The notes below the pieces were generated by a model that saw nothing but the letters and a program-made list of their open reading frames with translations, ran no database searches and was not told the DNA's origin. The translations under genes and the position numbers were made by a program. A stretch of DNA of 64,000 nucleotides from positions 50,267,355 through 50,331,354 of the forward strand of contig NC_016131.3 of NCBI RefSeq assembly GCF_000005505.3, given 5' to 3'. The number at the start of each line of letters is the position of its first letter. Positions within the stretch are counted from its first letter, which is position 1. This stretch comes from Brachypodium distachyon. Its lineage: Eukaryota; Streptophyta; Magnoliopsida; Poales; Poaceae. Positions 21,901 to 31,507 of the stretch are shown piece after piece.

Positions 21901-23571
21901 AAATCCTAGGTAGGGGCGAGCGAACTGGGAGAGATGAGAGGCCGGCGAGTCAGGGTGGGGAACGGCGGCCGGAGGGATTATGGAGGGCTCGGCGGCGGCC
22001 GGAGGGACTTCTTTCGGGGTTCTCGCGGTGGCATTCCGTGGGTAATTACGCGAAGTAGTCGGGGGCACTTACACACGGGATGGGTTGAAAACTATAGGCG
22101 GTCTGGCTTTCAAAAGGCCGCCCGTTGGCCTGGCATGCCGGCCCGACACCGGAATTAAACGGGCCGTGCCTGCCCGCGACCCGTCTTGGGCCATACCCGA
22201 CCCTGGGCCTCCAGCCCGCGGACCGGCACAAGACGCCCATGCTGGCCCAGTTAAGAGGCGGGCCATGCCTGGCCCGGCTGTGCCGTGACGGGCCAGGCCG
22301 GCCCGTTGGCCACCTATAGGGGATAACCTATTGCTCCGTTCTGTACGAACTTATTGCTCCGTTCGTTGCTTTTGAATGGAGTGCGGCCGTTGTTTGCAGG
22401 CGGGTGGAAAAAAAAATCTATAGGGGAGAAGTCTGGGATACTGGTCCGGGGATTGCACTGCGAGAAGCATATGGGCTGCCAAGTAAAGCGGAGGAAAAGC
22501 TTGCCCTTCTTTTGTGCTTGAGTTGTCAGGAACTAAGAAACTGGCCTAGAAGCGCAGATGTGTTTTGACTACTTTATATAATTAACTTTTGTGCTATACT
22601 GTTCAAATTTGCACTAAAACCATGACAATTATTTAGGAATGGAAGGAGTACATCTATTGAAATGCTGAGGAACCTGCTACAAGATAAAAATGAAAAGGTA
22701 CGTTTGACAAATGTTTTGCTGGAAAGTAGAAATAAATCTGAAGTTACCTCTTATCTTGTAGCAAGTTTCTCAGCTTTTCAATAGATGTGATTTCATCCCA
22801 GGTGTCGATGCCTTTTGTAAAATCCTTCGGACAAGGCACCTTATGGATCAGATCCTTGACTATTTTCTTCATATCTGGGTTTTGCGAGATTGATACAAAA
22901 GCCCGGCAATCAAAGTGCCCTTCAATCTTGATGCAAACCTCATTCGCTAATGTTGTCTTTCCCAGTCCACCGAACCCAACAATTGACAACACCTTGCGAC
23001 GAAGTTTGGTTGAGCTACTGTTTTCTTCCATCATCCACTTGGCAAGATCATTTGTCGGACCGTCGATGCCGACAAGGTTATCGTTAAAACGAGCACCAAG
23101 TCGAGGATCCACGGTACCATGATTAGAGTTACTAGAAGCAATGTCATCGAGCTTGTAACTGCTCTTGAGCTCTTTCACTTCCTTTATACGAGCCTTGAGT
23201 TCGTCGATTTGGTCTGCGAGACCATGCCGATGCCCAAGTGTCTTGAGGGAGCGAGCAATTTTGCAGAAGAACTCCTTGCAGCCACCATGATTGCCGCCGC
23301 CACCGCCGAGGTGGTGAATGAACTTGTCGAAGCAATCTTCGGTGTCGTACGCGAGCTCTCTCAGGAGCGATATCCATGTCTTGACTTGGACATCCGGGTC
23401 TTCTATCATGGTGTACTTCTTGAGGGCACCATGCATGCTGGTGAGCTCAGATTTGAGGGAGCGGATCTCGCCACGCACCCCTTTCAGGCGGCTGTACTCC
23501 TCGGCAAGAAGAGTAGCGAGCTTCCCCAACAGGGGACCCAAGGCGCCGTCCGCAGCGCTCACCACCTCCAT
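18924..23571 (-). CDS. CC-NB-ARC-LRR (CNL) disease-resistance receptor
   Basis: Intracellular immune receptor. Exon 1 is 23571-22748 and exon 2 is 20928-18924; joining at GT (22747-22746) and AG (20930-20929) gives 942 residues without interruption. Rx-type coiled coil (residues 1-140, EDVID-like AYDTEDCFDKF at 74-84), P-loop GFGGLGKTT (199-207), kinase-2 YLIIVDDVW directly across the splice junction, RNBS-B SSRIIATTR, GLPL as CGGLPLAINS, RNBS-D CLLYLSIFPEDYVI, MHD-position VHD, then about 14 leucine-rich repeats and an acidic tail. The upstream start MEVVSAADGALGPLLGKLAT fits the family. The 1.8-kb intron holds foreign GC-rich DNA and an inverted copy of the end of exon 1. It lies antisense within the PHAS cluster. 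Confidence 0.93.
21479..22068 (-). other. GC-rich gene-like insertion in the NLR intron
   Basis: On the minus strand a GC-rich leader (about 22068-21776) leads to an ATG at 21775 and a 98-codon frame starting MEAVVSSMAARIAVASSASF, rich in Ala and Ser like an organelle transit peptide, then losing resemblance to any domain I know. It may be a captured or retroposed 5' gene fragment, or an alternative first exon for the NLR. Composition differs sharply from the AT-rich intron beside it. Confidence 0.4.
22099..22312. mobile_element. GC-rich MITE-like insert
   Basis: About 215 bp rich in GGCCCG, starting GCGGTCTGGCTTTCAAAAGG and ending GGCCCGTTGGCCAC. The 7-bp CTATAGG flanks it on both sides (about 22092-22098 and 22313-22319). 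The ends share a CCCGTTGGCC motif rather than clear terminal inverted repeats; hAT-like is a guess from the duplication length. Confidence 0.4.
22650..22789. repeat. Inverted duplication of the NLR exon 1 end
   Basis: The plus-strand arm 22650-22688 (ACATCTATTGAAATGCTGAG onward) is a near copy of the complement of 22751-22789, which encodes the exon 1 residues TSIEKLRNLLQDK. The arms of about 39 bp differ at about five positions and are separated by about 62 bp. The NLR pre-mRNA could fold here across its donor site. Confidence 0.8.
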
Positions 23572-24480
23572 CTAGCGCCCTAGCTAGTCACAAATTTGTC
23601 AATGTGACTCAACGTTTGGCTTTGTGTTTTTGTGTACTTGGTGGTGTTACAAAAGCAGGAAGATCAAATAGCTAGTTGGCATTGCTCACATAGCTAGCAG
23701 CACGAGTTCCTTCTGCAACCTCTCGTTGACCAACCTAATTAAGGAGTCACCTAACGGTGGCTCAGAGCTCACAACTCACACTAATCGGAAAGCAGGCATC
23801 ATCAAGCAAGCAACTGGGACAAATTAAGTGATGAAGCGACGAATTAAGAACAACATGTCATGTCCAGAGCTGGTACCATACAGCAAGTCACTTATCCACG
23901 AACAATTCTTATACGCCAGCCGATGTGGATATGCGAATGTCATCAAATATAATTAGACTTAAACCTCGAATTGTCAATGGTGACAGCTGTACGCCAGCGT
24001 ATTAAGTCCGCTAGTCATACACTATATTTCATGTCATTTTCTAGACGACATCAGATCTTGTTTTTCTAGTAAAGTGATATAGACTGATCGATCAGATGAA
24101 GTCACACAGCATGCATCACCGTGCAATGCGCTTGGCCTCAGCTTTGAAGACTCGTTCATGCGCCTATACGTGCAAGTGCCGCTTCACACAGCATACGTCA
24201 CCGTGAGAAGCAGCTCCTATATGACGTCGGGCTGCTGCCGTGGTGGCTGACGTGTGGGCCCGGACGCACGTGTCAGCCACAGCTAGCACCTACGTCAGGG
24301 GTGTTGGATAATGTTGTTGTAGTATTAGTTATTACTCTTCCTGTTTCACAATACATCTCATATATATTTGTGTATTTGGATCAAGAAAACTCTTGTTTTT
24401 AGTGCCTGATTATTCTTATTGGTCTCCTTCCGGCGATGGTGTGAACGGGAAGATTGGTGATATATATGTTGGGCAGCAAG
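23572..24480. other. NLR 5' flank
   Basis: Promoter-side region of the minus-strand NLR gene. Visible items: the 12-14 bp palindrome at 24243-24280 and an imperfect repeat TCACACAGCAT(A/G)C with GTCACCGTG (about 24101 and 24184). No coding sequence or transposon ends recognised. Confidence 0.4.
24243..24280. repeat. Short palindrome
   Basis: GTGGCTGACGTG (24243-24254) pairs with CACGTGTCAGCCAC (24267-24280) around a GC-rich loop. The CACGTG and TGACG cores also resemble bZIP-type binding sites upstream of the NLR gene; function is not shown. Confidence 0.5.
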
Positions 24481-25100
24481 AGCAGAGTCCGGTTAATTAA
24501 TCTGCCTGACGTGGATATATAGTGGACTTCCCATATATATGTGCATACAACACGAGGTCCATTGTTCATTCACATATATAGTTGTCACAAATTTGATCTC
24601 ATGTACATCTCGTCTTTGTTTTTGGCGTATACACATATTGATACACAGAACGACCAATAGAGATGAATTATAAGAACTTGTAGAAATAAGAGACATCGGG
24701 AAAGAAGTACGTGCAATCGTGTGTGAGAAGAGGCCGTCCTTACGGAGATCAGCCTGACGAGATGCAATTGATTTGTATGCTCGGCAAATTGGGCTGCGAT
24801 GGGCTTGGACGGGAGATGCGGCCCAGTTACGCGAGATGTCTGTCAAGCCAGGCCTCCTCCTCCAGTAGCGACATAAGCTTGGGCAGAGGTACACACTGTT
24901 TGAGAATATATAGCAGTGGACACTCTTGATGTCTACAGAATAAACTGATATGATTACAAGGGATTTTGTATAGTTATGTCTTGTGCGTCTTTCCAGGAAG
25001 GTGCATCAGGTTTTGATCATGTTACAATTAGCAGTCGTGTGACAGATTGTCGAAATATTTTGATGTCAGCATAAATATTATATACTGATCTAATAAATAG
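24480..25100 (+). ncRNA. Candidate 21-PHAS locus 8 (miR2118 site 24681-24702)
   Basis: Site 24681-24702 contains TAGAAATAAGAGACATCGGG then AA; predicted cut 24692|24693. TATATAT runs lie about 105 nt upstream. About 100 nt downstream is TTGGGCTGCGATGGGCTTGG followed by GCGGCCCAGTTACG, a block also found after the site at 44637. The ATTTTCCATGAACA block shared with loci 4 and 6 appears at about 25590. Confidence 0.6.
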
Positions 25101-25670
25101 GCGAGGATGATAAAACTGAAAATCCCGGAACTAGAGCACACATGCAAGCACGGAAGTATTAGTTGGGAAAGAAGTACAGGCATTTACTATTTCACCTTGA
25201 TTCAAACATCCCACTTCTCCTACGAAAAACACAAGAACGGTTCAGATCACTTCGTACTCCTTCATAAAAGAGGTATGATGGGCATTAAACAATATATCCT
25301 TCTCTCTTTTCCGTCCGGTACGAAGAGAACCTCACATGATGCAAGTTTACCACTCCGTCTCAAAACTTCTGTCAGTGATCCATGAAAAGTTCATGACAAG
25401 CTGGTCGATCGACGCAGTCAAGATCGGGTGTTTTAGGTGAACCCATCACTGACATGTCCATCGTTGATCTTTATGAGTTTTATTTTGCTTGCTGTGCTGG
25501 TTTTTATCGGACAATAAAACACTGTAATAAAACAGATCTTGTATATTATGTGTGTGTATTCCTCTTAATCAAGGCGCGTGCTGTCTTGACGACACATTTT
25601 CCATGAACAGACAAACTCGTGTACCACCATCCGTGTCTAATGTCTTAATAGCTGTCAACCTGGATATATG
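25101..25670. other. Locus 8 tail, non-coding
   Basis: Includes the TCTTAATCAAGGCGCGTGC and CGACACATTTTCCATGAACA block (25563-25610) shared with loci 4 and 6. I see no gene. Confidence 0.4.
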
Positions 25671-25749
25671 TACTCCCTCCCTCCGTTTCATAATTTTTGT
25701 CTCAAATTTGCTCAAAAATAGATATCTATTCTTAAAAGTTGTCTACATA
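25671..25749. mobile_element. Left half of a Stowaway MITE split by a CACTA
   Basis: CTCCCTCCCTCCGTTTCATAATTTTTG to GTCTACATA is the left half of the same MITE type as 5291-5402. The CACTA inserted at ATA; after it (37212) the MITE resumes only as ATACATGTAAG and then stops, so its right half has been lost. Confidence 0.7.
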
Positions 25750-26448
25750 CACTACTACAGAAAACCCCATCCGTGATCCACCTCCAGTGGCGGTTAAAAC
25801 GGACCAAAAAACACACCGCCACTGGAGACCTCTCGAGGCATCTACGAGCGCCACCAGTGGCGGTGAATATTGTCCCGAAACAAGTTACCGCCACTGGTGG
25901 TCCATCACAACCACCAGTGGCGATGTTTGTCACCGCCACTGCAAATGTCCATGAAAACCCTAACAACCACCAGTGGCGGCCGTAAAAAAGACCCGCCACT
26001 GGTAGGTCACCCGATACATGATGGTACTAATCAGTTTCAGTGACCTTTCCTGAACCCCTTAAGCACCGCTCGATCATTCGTTTAGTACTCAACCGGAACC
26101 GGAAACACACTGCGCACTGAGTAGTAACCACCGGTAAGTGGGGCGACGGAATCCCTTTTATGTTGGTCGGAACTCATGTAAACTAGCGAGATGGGACTAA
26201 AGAGGGGAAACTGGTGGGAGAGCACCAGTGGCGGGCCTCAGGTTACGCGCCACTGCTGAGGCCTCCAATGGCGGTTTATTTTTCCGCCCGCCGCTGGAGG
26301 TCACCAGTGGCGGTTTATCCGTACACCCACCACTGGTGACCTTCTTATATATAAGTATTGTGCGAGCCCGAAGCTGTTCGAGCTCGCGCGTCTATCTTGG
26401 ATCAGATGTGGCTCTGCTCCTCACCGGCGGCGAAGCCCTGCCAAATTG

Positions 26449-29283
26449 ATGGCGGCGGCTCGAAGGTAGCTCTCCCCCCATCTCCTTCTTCTTTCTCTCC
26501 CTTCTTCCTCCGCTTCTTCTTCTTCAATTTGGACAAAAATCCATTAATGGCGCGGTGGCCGATGGTGGCAAATTCGGCCCCGATCTCTCTCCGGCGGCTC
26601 TCCCGGGCTGCCCCCGCTATCTCTGGAGCTCCCCCTCACCCTAGTGAGGGCCCTCCCTCCCGGATCCCTCTCTCTCTCGCTTTAATTTTGCTCCGATGAG
26701 CTCCCTCTCTCTCTAGCTCTCTCTCTCTCTGCAGCTCTCTCTCTCTCCGCAGCTCTCTCTCTAGCTGCTTATGGGGAAGCTTAGCCCCTGGGGGTTAGCC
26801 CTAGGGTTAAGCTTAACCTCGGGTCCGGTGTACGTGCATGTTAAGCATATTAAATGTGTGTTAACACCGGCCTTCGTGCCGTGTATTTCTTATGTGATGT
26901 GATACCGACCGTCGTGCCGATGTGGGTGGGGGTAATTTGTTTTTGATGCAGGCATCAAATTTCGTAGTGCAAAATGCTATTTTTTTAGCAAAGGTCATGT
27001 CGCAGTTTTCCATTTTTGTCGATCAAGTTGATTTGTTTATTTAAAAAAAAATTGTGTTGTAGCTCGATGGGCCGTGCTTGGATGTACGAGGACAGGTTAC
27101 GTGTTGAGTGGATAGAGCGGCTGAAGACTTTTGTCGATGCCGGCGTGGAAGATATGCATAGGAAAGGGGGTGATAAGATGTGTTGTCCTTGTGTGAGATG
27201 TTGGAACAGCAAGCTGTACGAGCCAGAGGATGTCGAGATGCACTTGCTCATGCGAGGATTTGTGTCTGGTTATTCAAGGTGGACTTCTCACGGGGAGGAT
27301 GGCATTGAAGTCGATGACGGCATTGAGATGGAAAACATGGAGTCCGATGACCAGCCTGGTGAAAAAGCATACCGTGGCGAGGATCCAGTACAGGACATTC
27401 CAACCGGTAGTATGGTTGAAATGCTGGACGACCAGCATCTGCAGAATCAGTTGGATGACCCCGAGGATGAGAGGGTGTCCCGTAAGTTCGAGATGTTGAG
27501 GGAGGATGCTGAGACACCGTTATATGAAAATGCCGGCGTGGATAACTGTGTGCTAGAAGTAAGGCTCGAGCTTTTGCGTATAAAGGCAAAATACAACATC
27601 GTGGACTCGGAATTCACGGAGATTCTGAGTTACCTACATATGGTACTTCCTCCGGGAAACAAGTTGCCTAAGAACACGTACGAGGCAAAGAAAGTTACAT
27701 GCCCCCTCAGGTTAGAGATCATTAGATACCATGCTTGTCCGCTAGACTGCATCATATATAAGGGCGACTACAAAGACATGCACAGCTGTGCAGTATGCAA
27801 AACATCCCGATACAGGAAGAAAGACCCCAATCCTGACGGCGGCGAGGAGGAAGAATTGAATTCTGGTGCGGTGGCAAAGACGGTCTGGTATCTCCCGTGT
27901 GGACCAGGCTGGAGCGTTGGTTCCAGAACGAGAAGGAGGCCAGGTGGTTCATCTACCACGACGCGACTCAGGCGGATATCGATCATGAGGGCGTGTACCG
28001 CAACGATGATGGAGTCCTCAGACACCCCGCAGATGCGGCTCAATGGAGGACTCTGGACGACGAATTCCCCGAGTTCGGCGCAGAGCCCAGGAATATCAGG
28101 TTCGGGATGAGTATAGACGGGATCAATCCGTTCGGAAACTTGAGCAGCAAACACAGCACATGGCCGGTGATCCTGTTCATATACAACCTCCCCCCGTGGC
28201 TTGTCATGAAGAGGAAGTACATCCACCTATCAATGCTCATACAGGGCCCTAAGTAGCCTGGAGCTGATCTGAACGTGTATCTGGAGCTGCTGAAGGAAGA
28301 GCTCAAGGAGTTTTGGGAGAAGGGTCGAAAGGTTTGGGACGCTCATAAGAAGGAGGAGTTCACCCTTCGAGCAGCATGCCCGCCAAAGAATGGACGACTT
28401 TATAAGAGCACACACAATGGTGCTGCAACTCACGCCAAAGGTCGAGCCGTTCATCGACATGCACATCGAAGAACTTCGAAACCTCAACCCTAACAGGAAT
28501 GATGATTGTATCCAGCGAAAACACAATTCTACATTCGCCATGTGGCTCAAGGATCTTTGGTATCCGAGGGCTGCGGCGAATGAAGATGAGAAGATTGTCC
28601 AGAAGTTGTCACGGCTTCACGACCGCAACGTCATGACATACCAGTCGTACGAAATGAATGGGTATACGTACTACACCAAGGCTCAAGACCGTAAGAGTAC
28701 GTACCAAAACAATGGTATAGTGCTCGTAGCTGAGACGGGGACCGACAGCGAAGGCCAGACTGAAGTGTACTATGGCGTGGTCGAAGAGATCTGGGAGCTT
28801 GACTACACCTTCACCACCATCGCCATGTTTCGCATCAGATGGGCACGCGATGTCAGGCATGAAGATCATAGGTTCACAACAATGATTCTGCCAAAAGAGG
28901 TTCCGTGTCATCAGGTGAACGTCAAAAGAATCTCGGCACTGCTTGAACCATTGCAGTTTGCTTCCAAATGCAAACAAGTCTTCTTCATAGAAGACCCGAT
29001 AGCGAAAAACCGCGTAGTCGTGAGGAGAGGTAAAAGGAGCATTGTTGGGGTTGACAGAGTAACTTCACAACAAGACTATGAAGGTTTTCCCGATCCCACG
29101 ACCAGGCAAGAAGAAGAGGTGGCAAGACGGACGATCCAGACAAGAAAGAAGTCAAAATACCCACACAAGACGGAGCCTACGCCAGAAGCAGCCACGATGA
29201 GGTCCAAACGTATAAGAGAAAAGAGAAGACAACAAAGAAAACAGACAAGATTGTCCAATAGTTCACTATTTGTGTACTTTTGA
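26449..29283 (+). pseudogene. TNP2-like CACTA transposase, internally deleted
   Basis: A tiny first exon (26449-26465, MAAARS across the junction) joins an exon from 27063 after TTGTTGTAG. The N-terminal transposase-associated domain is intact (GRAWMYEDRLRVEWIERLK, then CCPCVRCWN). TNP2 sequence follows (MVLPPGNKLPKNTYEAKK, HSCAVCKTSRYRKKDPNPDG), shifts frame near 27895, continues as RWFQNEKEARWFIYHDATQA and FGMSIDGINPFGNLSSKHST to a stop at 28253, and after FTLRAA jumps to the C-terminal part at 28390 (NGYTYYTKAQDRKSTYQNNG, DUF4216-like). Most of the catalytic DDE region is missing. Full-length TNP2 mediates excision in intact CACTA elements. Confidence 0.85.
26668..26765. repeat. CT-rich microsatellite
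   Basis: CTCTCTCT runs broken by AGCT and GCAGCT, in the long first intron of the TNP2-like gene. Confidence 0.85.
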
Positions 29284-29511
29284 TCAATTATGCTCGTTGA
29301 TGATTTTCAATGTAATTTGAATTCTAACAAGGTTCGAATTTTAACTTGTTCAAACTTGAAAACAAATGCCGTAAATTTGTTCGAAATATTTTTCTAGTGT
29401 GAATGCATATTTTATTTGTTTCTTTCGATTTCGGAAACAATTAAGAGATATGGATTTTTTTAAAATCTTATTACATGTTATTTTCATTATAAAGGAGAAA
29501 AAAAAGGTTTT

Positions 29512-30440
29512 TAAGCCTGCCGGGTCAACTGAGCGTTTCGGGTTCGGGCCCAGCCAGCCGAACCCGGGAGCAGCACCTACTACCTACTAGGCCAGAGCAG
29601 ACCCGGGCCCACGGGGCTGTAATCCGAGCCCACAAAGAACAGTATAGGTACCGAGCGCACGGGCCAGGCGAGGAGCACAGGAGACAGGCAAGAGGAATAT
29701 TTGGAAGCTGATGGGAGAAGGGAGGAAAGCCTTATATGCTGGTCGAATCGCTTGTAAACTAGCAAGGTGAGACTAAACTCCCACCTCGCCTCGCGCGGCA
29801 GCCCGCAGAAGGCCACCAATGGCGGTGATTTCCTGAAACCCGCCACTGGAAGGGGTACCGGTGGTGGTGATTACAGGGAAACCCGCCACCCGAAGCCGGC
29901 ACCAGTGGCGGTGATTTTTGTGAAACCCGCCACTGGTGCGTGCTACCAGAAAAGGAGGCAAAAAATTTTTTTAGCCCGCCGTCGGTCAACTAGGCTGTTT
30001 CGGGTTCGGGCCTAGCCAGGCAAGAACTCCGGAGCTGCCTACTACCTACTAGGCCAGAAGAGCACGGGCCCACAGGGCTATAATCCGAGCCCATCAGAGC
30101 ACACATAGGGTACCGGGCCCACAGGCCAGGCGAACGGGAGTGGACGAGAGAGCGGCATTTGATTTTATTCGGAATCTGCATTGGGAGGGGGAGCAAGCTA
30201 TTTATGCTGGTCGAAACGCTTGTAAACTAGTAAGGTGGGACTAAACTCTCGCCTCGCGCGGCAGCCCGCAGAAGGCCACCAGTGGCGGTGATTACAAGGA
30301 AACCCGCCACCGGAAGTTGGCACTCGTGGCGGTGATTTTCCTGAAACCCGCCACTGGTGAATGATGCAGAACTTAGGAATTTCCCAAATCTTGTCCAACT
30401 CGCCAGTGGCGGTGAGTTGTATGAAATCCACCACTGGTAA
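29512..30440. repeat. Tandem duplication within the CACTA, period about 465 bp
   Basis: The block starting GGTCAACTGAGCGTTTCGGG (29522) recurs as GGTCAACTAGGCTGTTTCGGG (29983). Each copy runs through ACTACCTACTAGGCCAGA, TTATGCTGGTCGAA and CGGCAGCCCGCAGAAGGCCA to a TGGCGGTGATT repeat cluster. Part of the block (GCTGGTCGAA to GGGACTAAA) resembles the TNP2 promoter side at 26160-26200, so promoter-like DNA has been duplicated between the two genes. Confidence 0.8.
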
Positions 30441-31507
30441 TGATTTCAGAATGCACTATTACAAGTCTATTATATTCTCTGCGTTCGCAAAAGATATAGC
30501 AGTTGTACTTTTGGGTGTAAAATAATATTGTTTGTTCACAATACAAGTTTTAGACATTAATTCATAGTATTTCATACAAATTTCTATGATTATGTGTGGC
30601 TTTGGTGCTAATTTAATTCCATAAAATTCAATTTTCATCAAAATGAGCTGAAGCTTGGCATGGGAACACCTCTCAGTCTAATGAAGCCACATGGAAAAAA
30701 TCAAGCCCAAAGTTGTTATAATGTTACAATTTGGATGTTGGCTTAGAAGATATCAGAGATATCTACCTAGATGATCCCAATATGGTATTCTTATGGGCTT
30801 CATTTAGAATTTTGACACCAAACTTCATATACAGGCATATTGTTGTGTGAGAAGCCTCCATGCCAAATATCAGACCATTCTGAGCAATTTTGTAATTTAT
30901 AACAATTTTTAACCACAGTAAACACTACAAAAGCATAAATATTTCATTTTCAGCAATGTATTTAGCATTGAAATCTTTAGTGACACAAGAAATAATTATT
31001 ATACACTTGAAATTACAGGTGCCATAATTTTCAGAAAGATACAGAATATAATAAGAATATAATACTACAGCCAAAATATTAACCAGTGGCGGGTATATAC
31101 AATATCACCGCCACTGATGGGTGGAACAGGAATGTGGTGAACCCTCACTCGGGTTCCAATTACCAGTGGCGGGGTTTTCATATACCCGCCACTGGTGGGT
31201 CACCAATGGCGGGTATACCGAAATCCCCGCCACCGGTGGTCTCGTGTACCAGAAACCCTAGGAGAATGCCCGCCACTGGTGACCCCTGGGTATATATTTG
31301 ATGCGCGGGACTTAGCAAAATTTCGCATTTCCAGTCCCGCGCGTCCTAACCGACCAACAGCGACGACCATCTCTCCCGACGCAGGCGAAGCCCTGCCTGA
31401 GCTGCCATCCTTCCCCTCCCGCCGCTAGCCCTTTGCGCGCCACCCTACTCGCCTCCGCCGCTGCCCTTCGCGCGCCGCCGCCTCCCTTCTCCCAAACCCT
31501 ATCAGCC

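Noticed and set aside
22632..22653. TAGGAATGGAAGG upstream of the NLR hairpin as a miR2118 site
   Set aside because: The first 13 bases fit but the seed-pairing half (AGTACATCT) does not, and no PHAS leader surrounds it.
22955..22985. P-loop of the NLR as a miR2118 target, as in eudicots
   Set aside because: Position-by-position comparison with the miR2118 complement gives only about half matches, with mismatches in the seed and central part.
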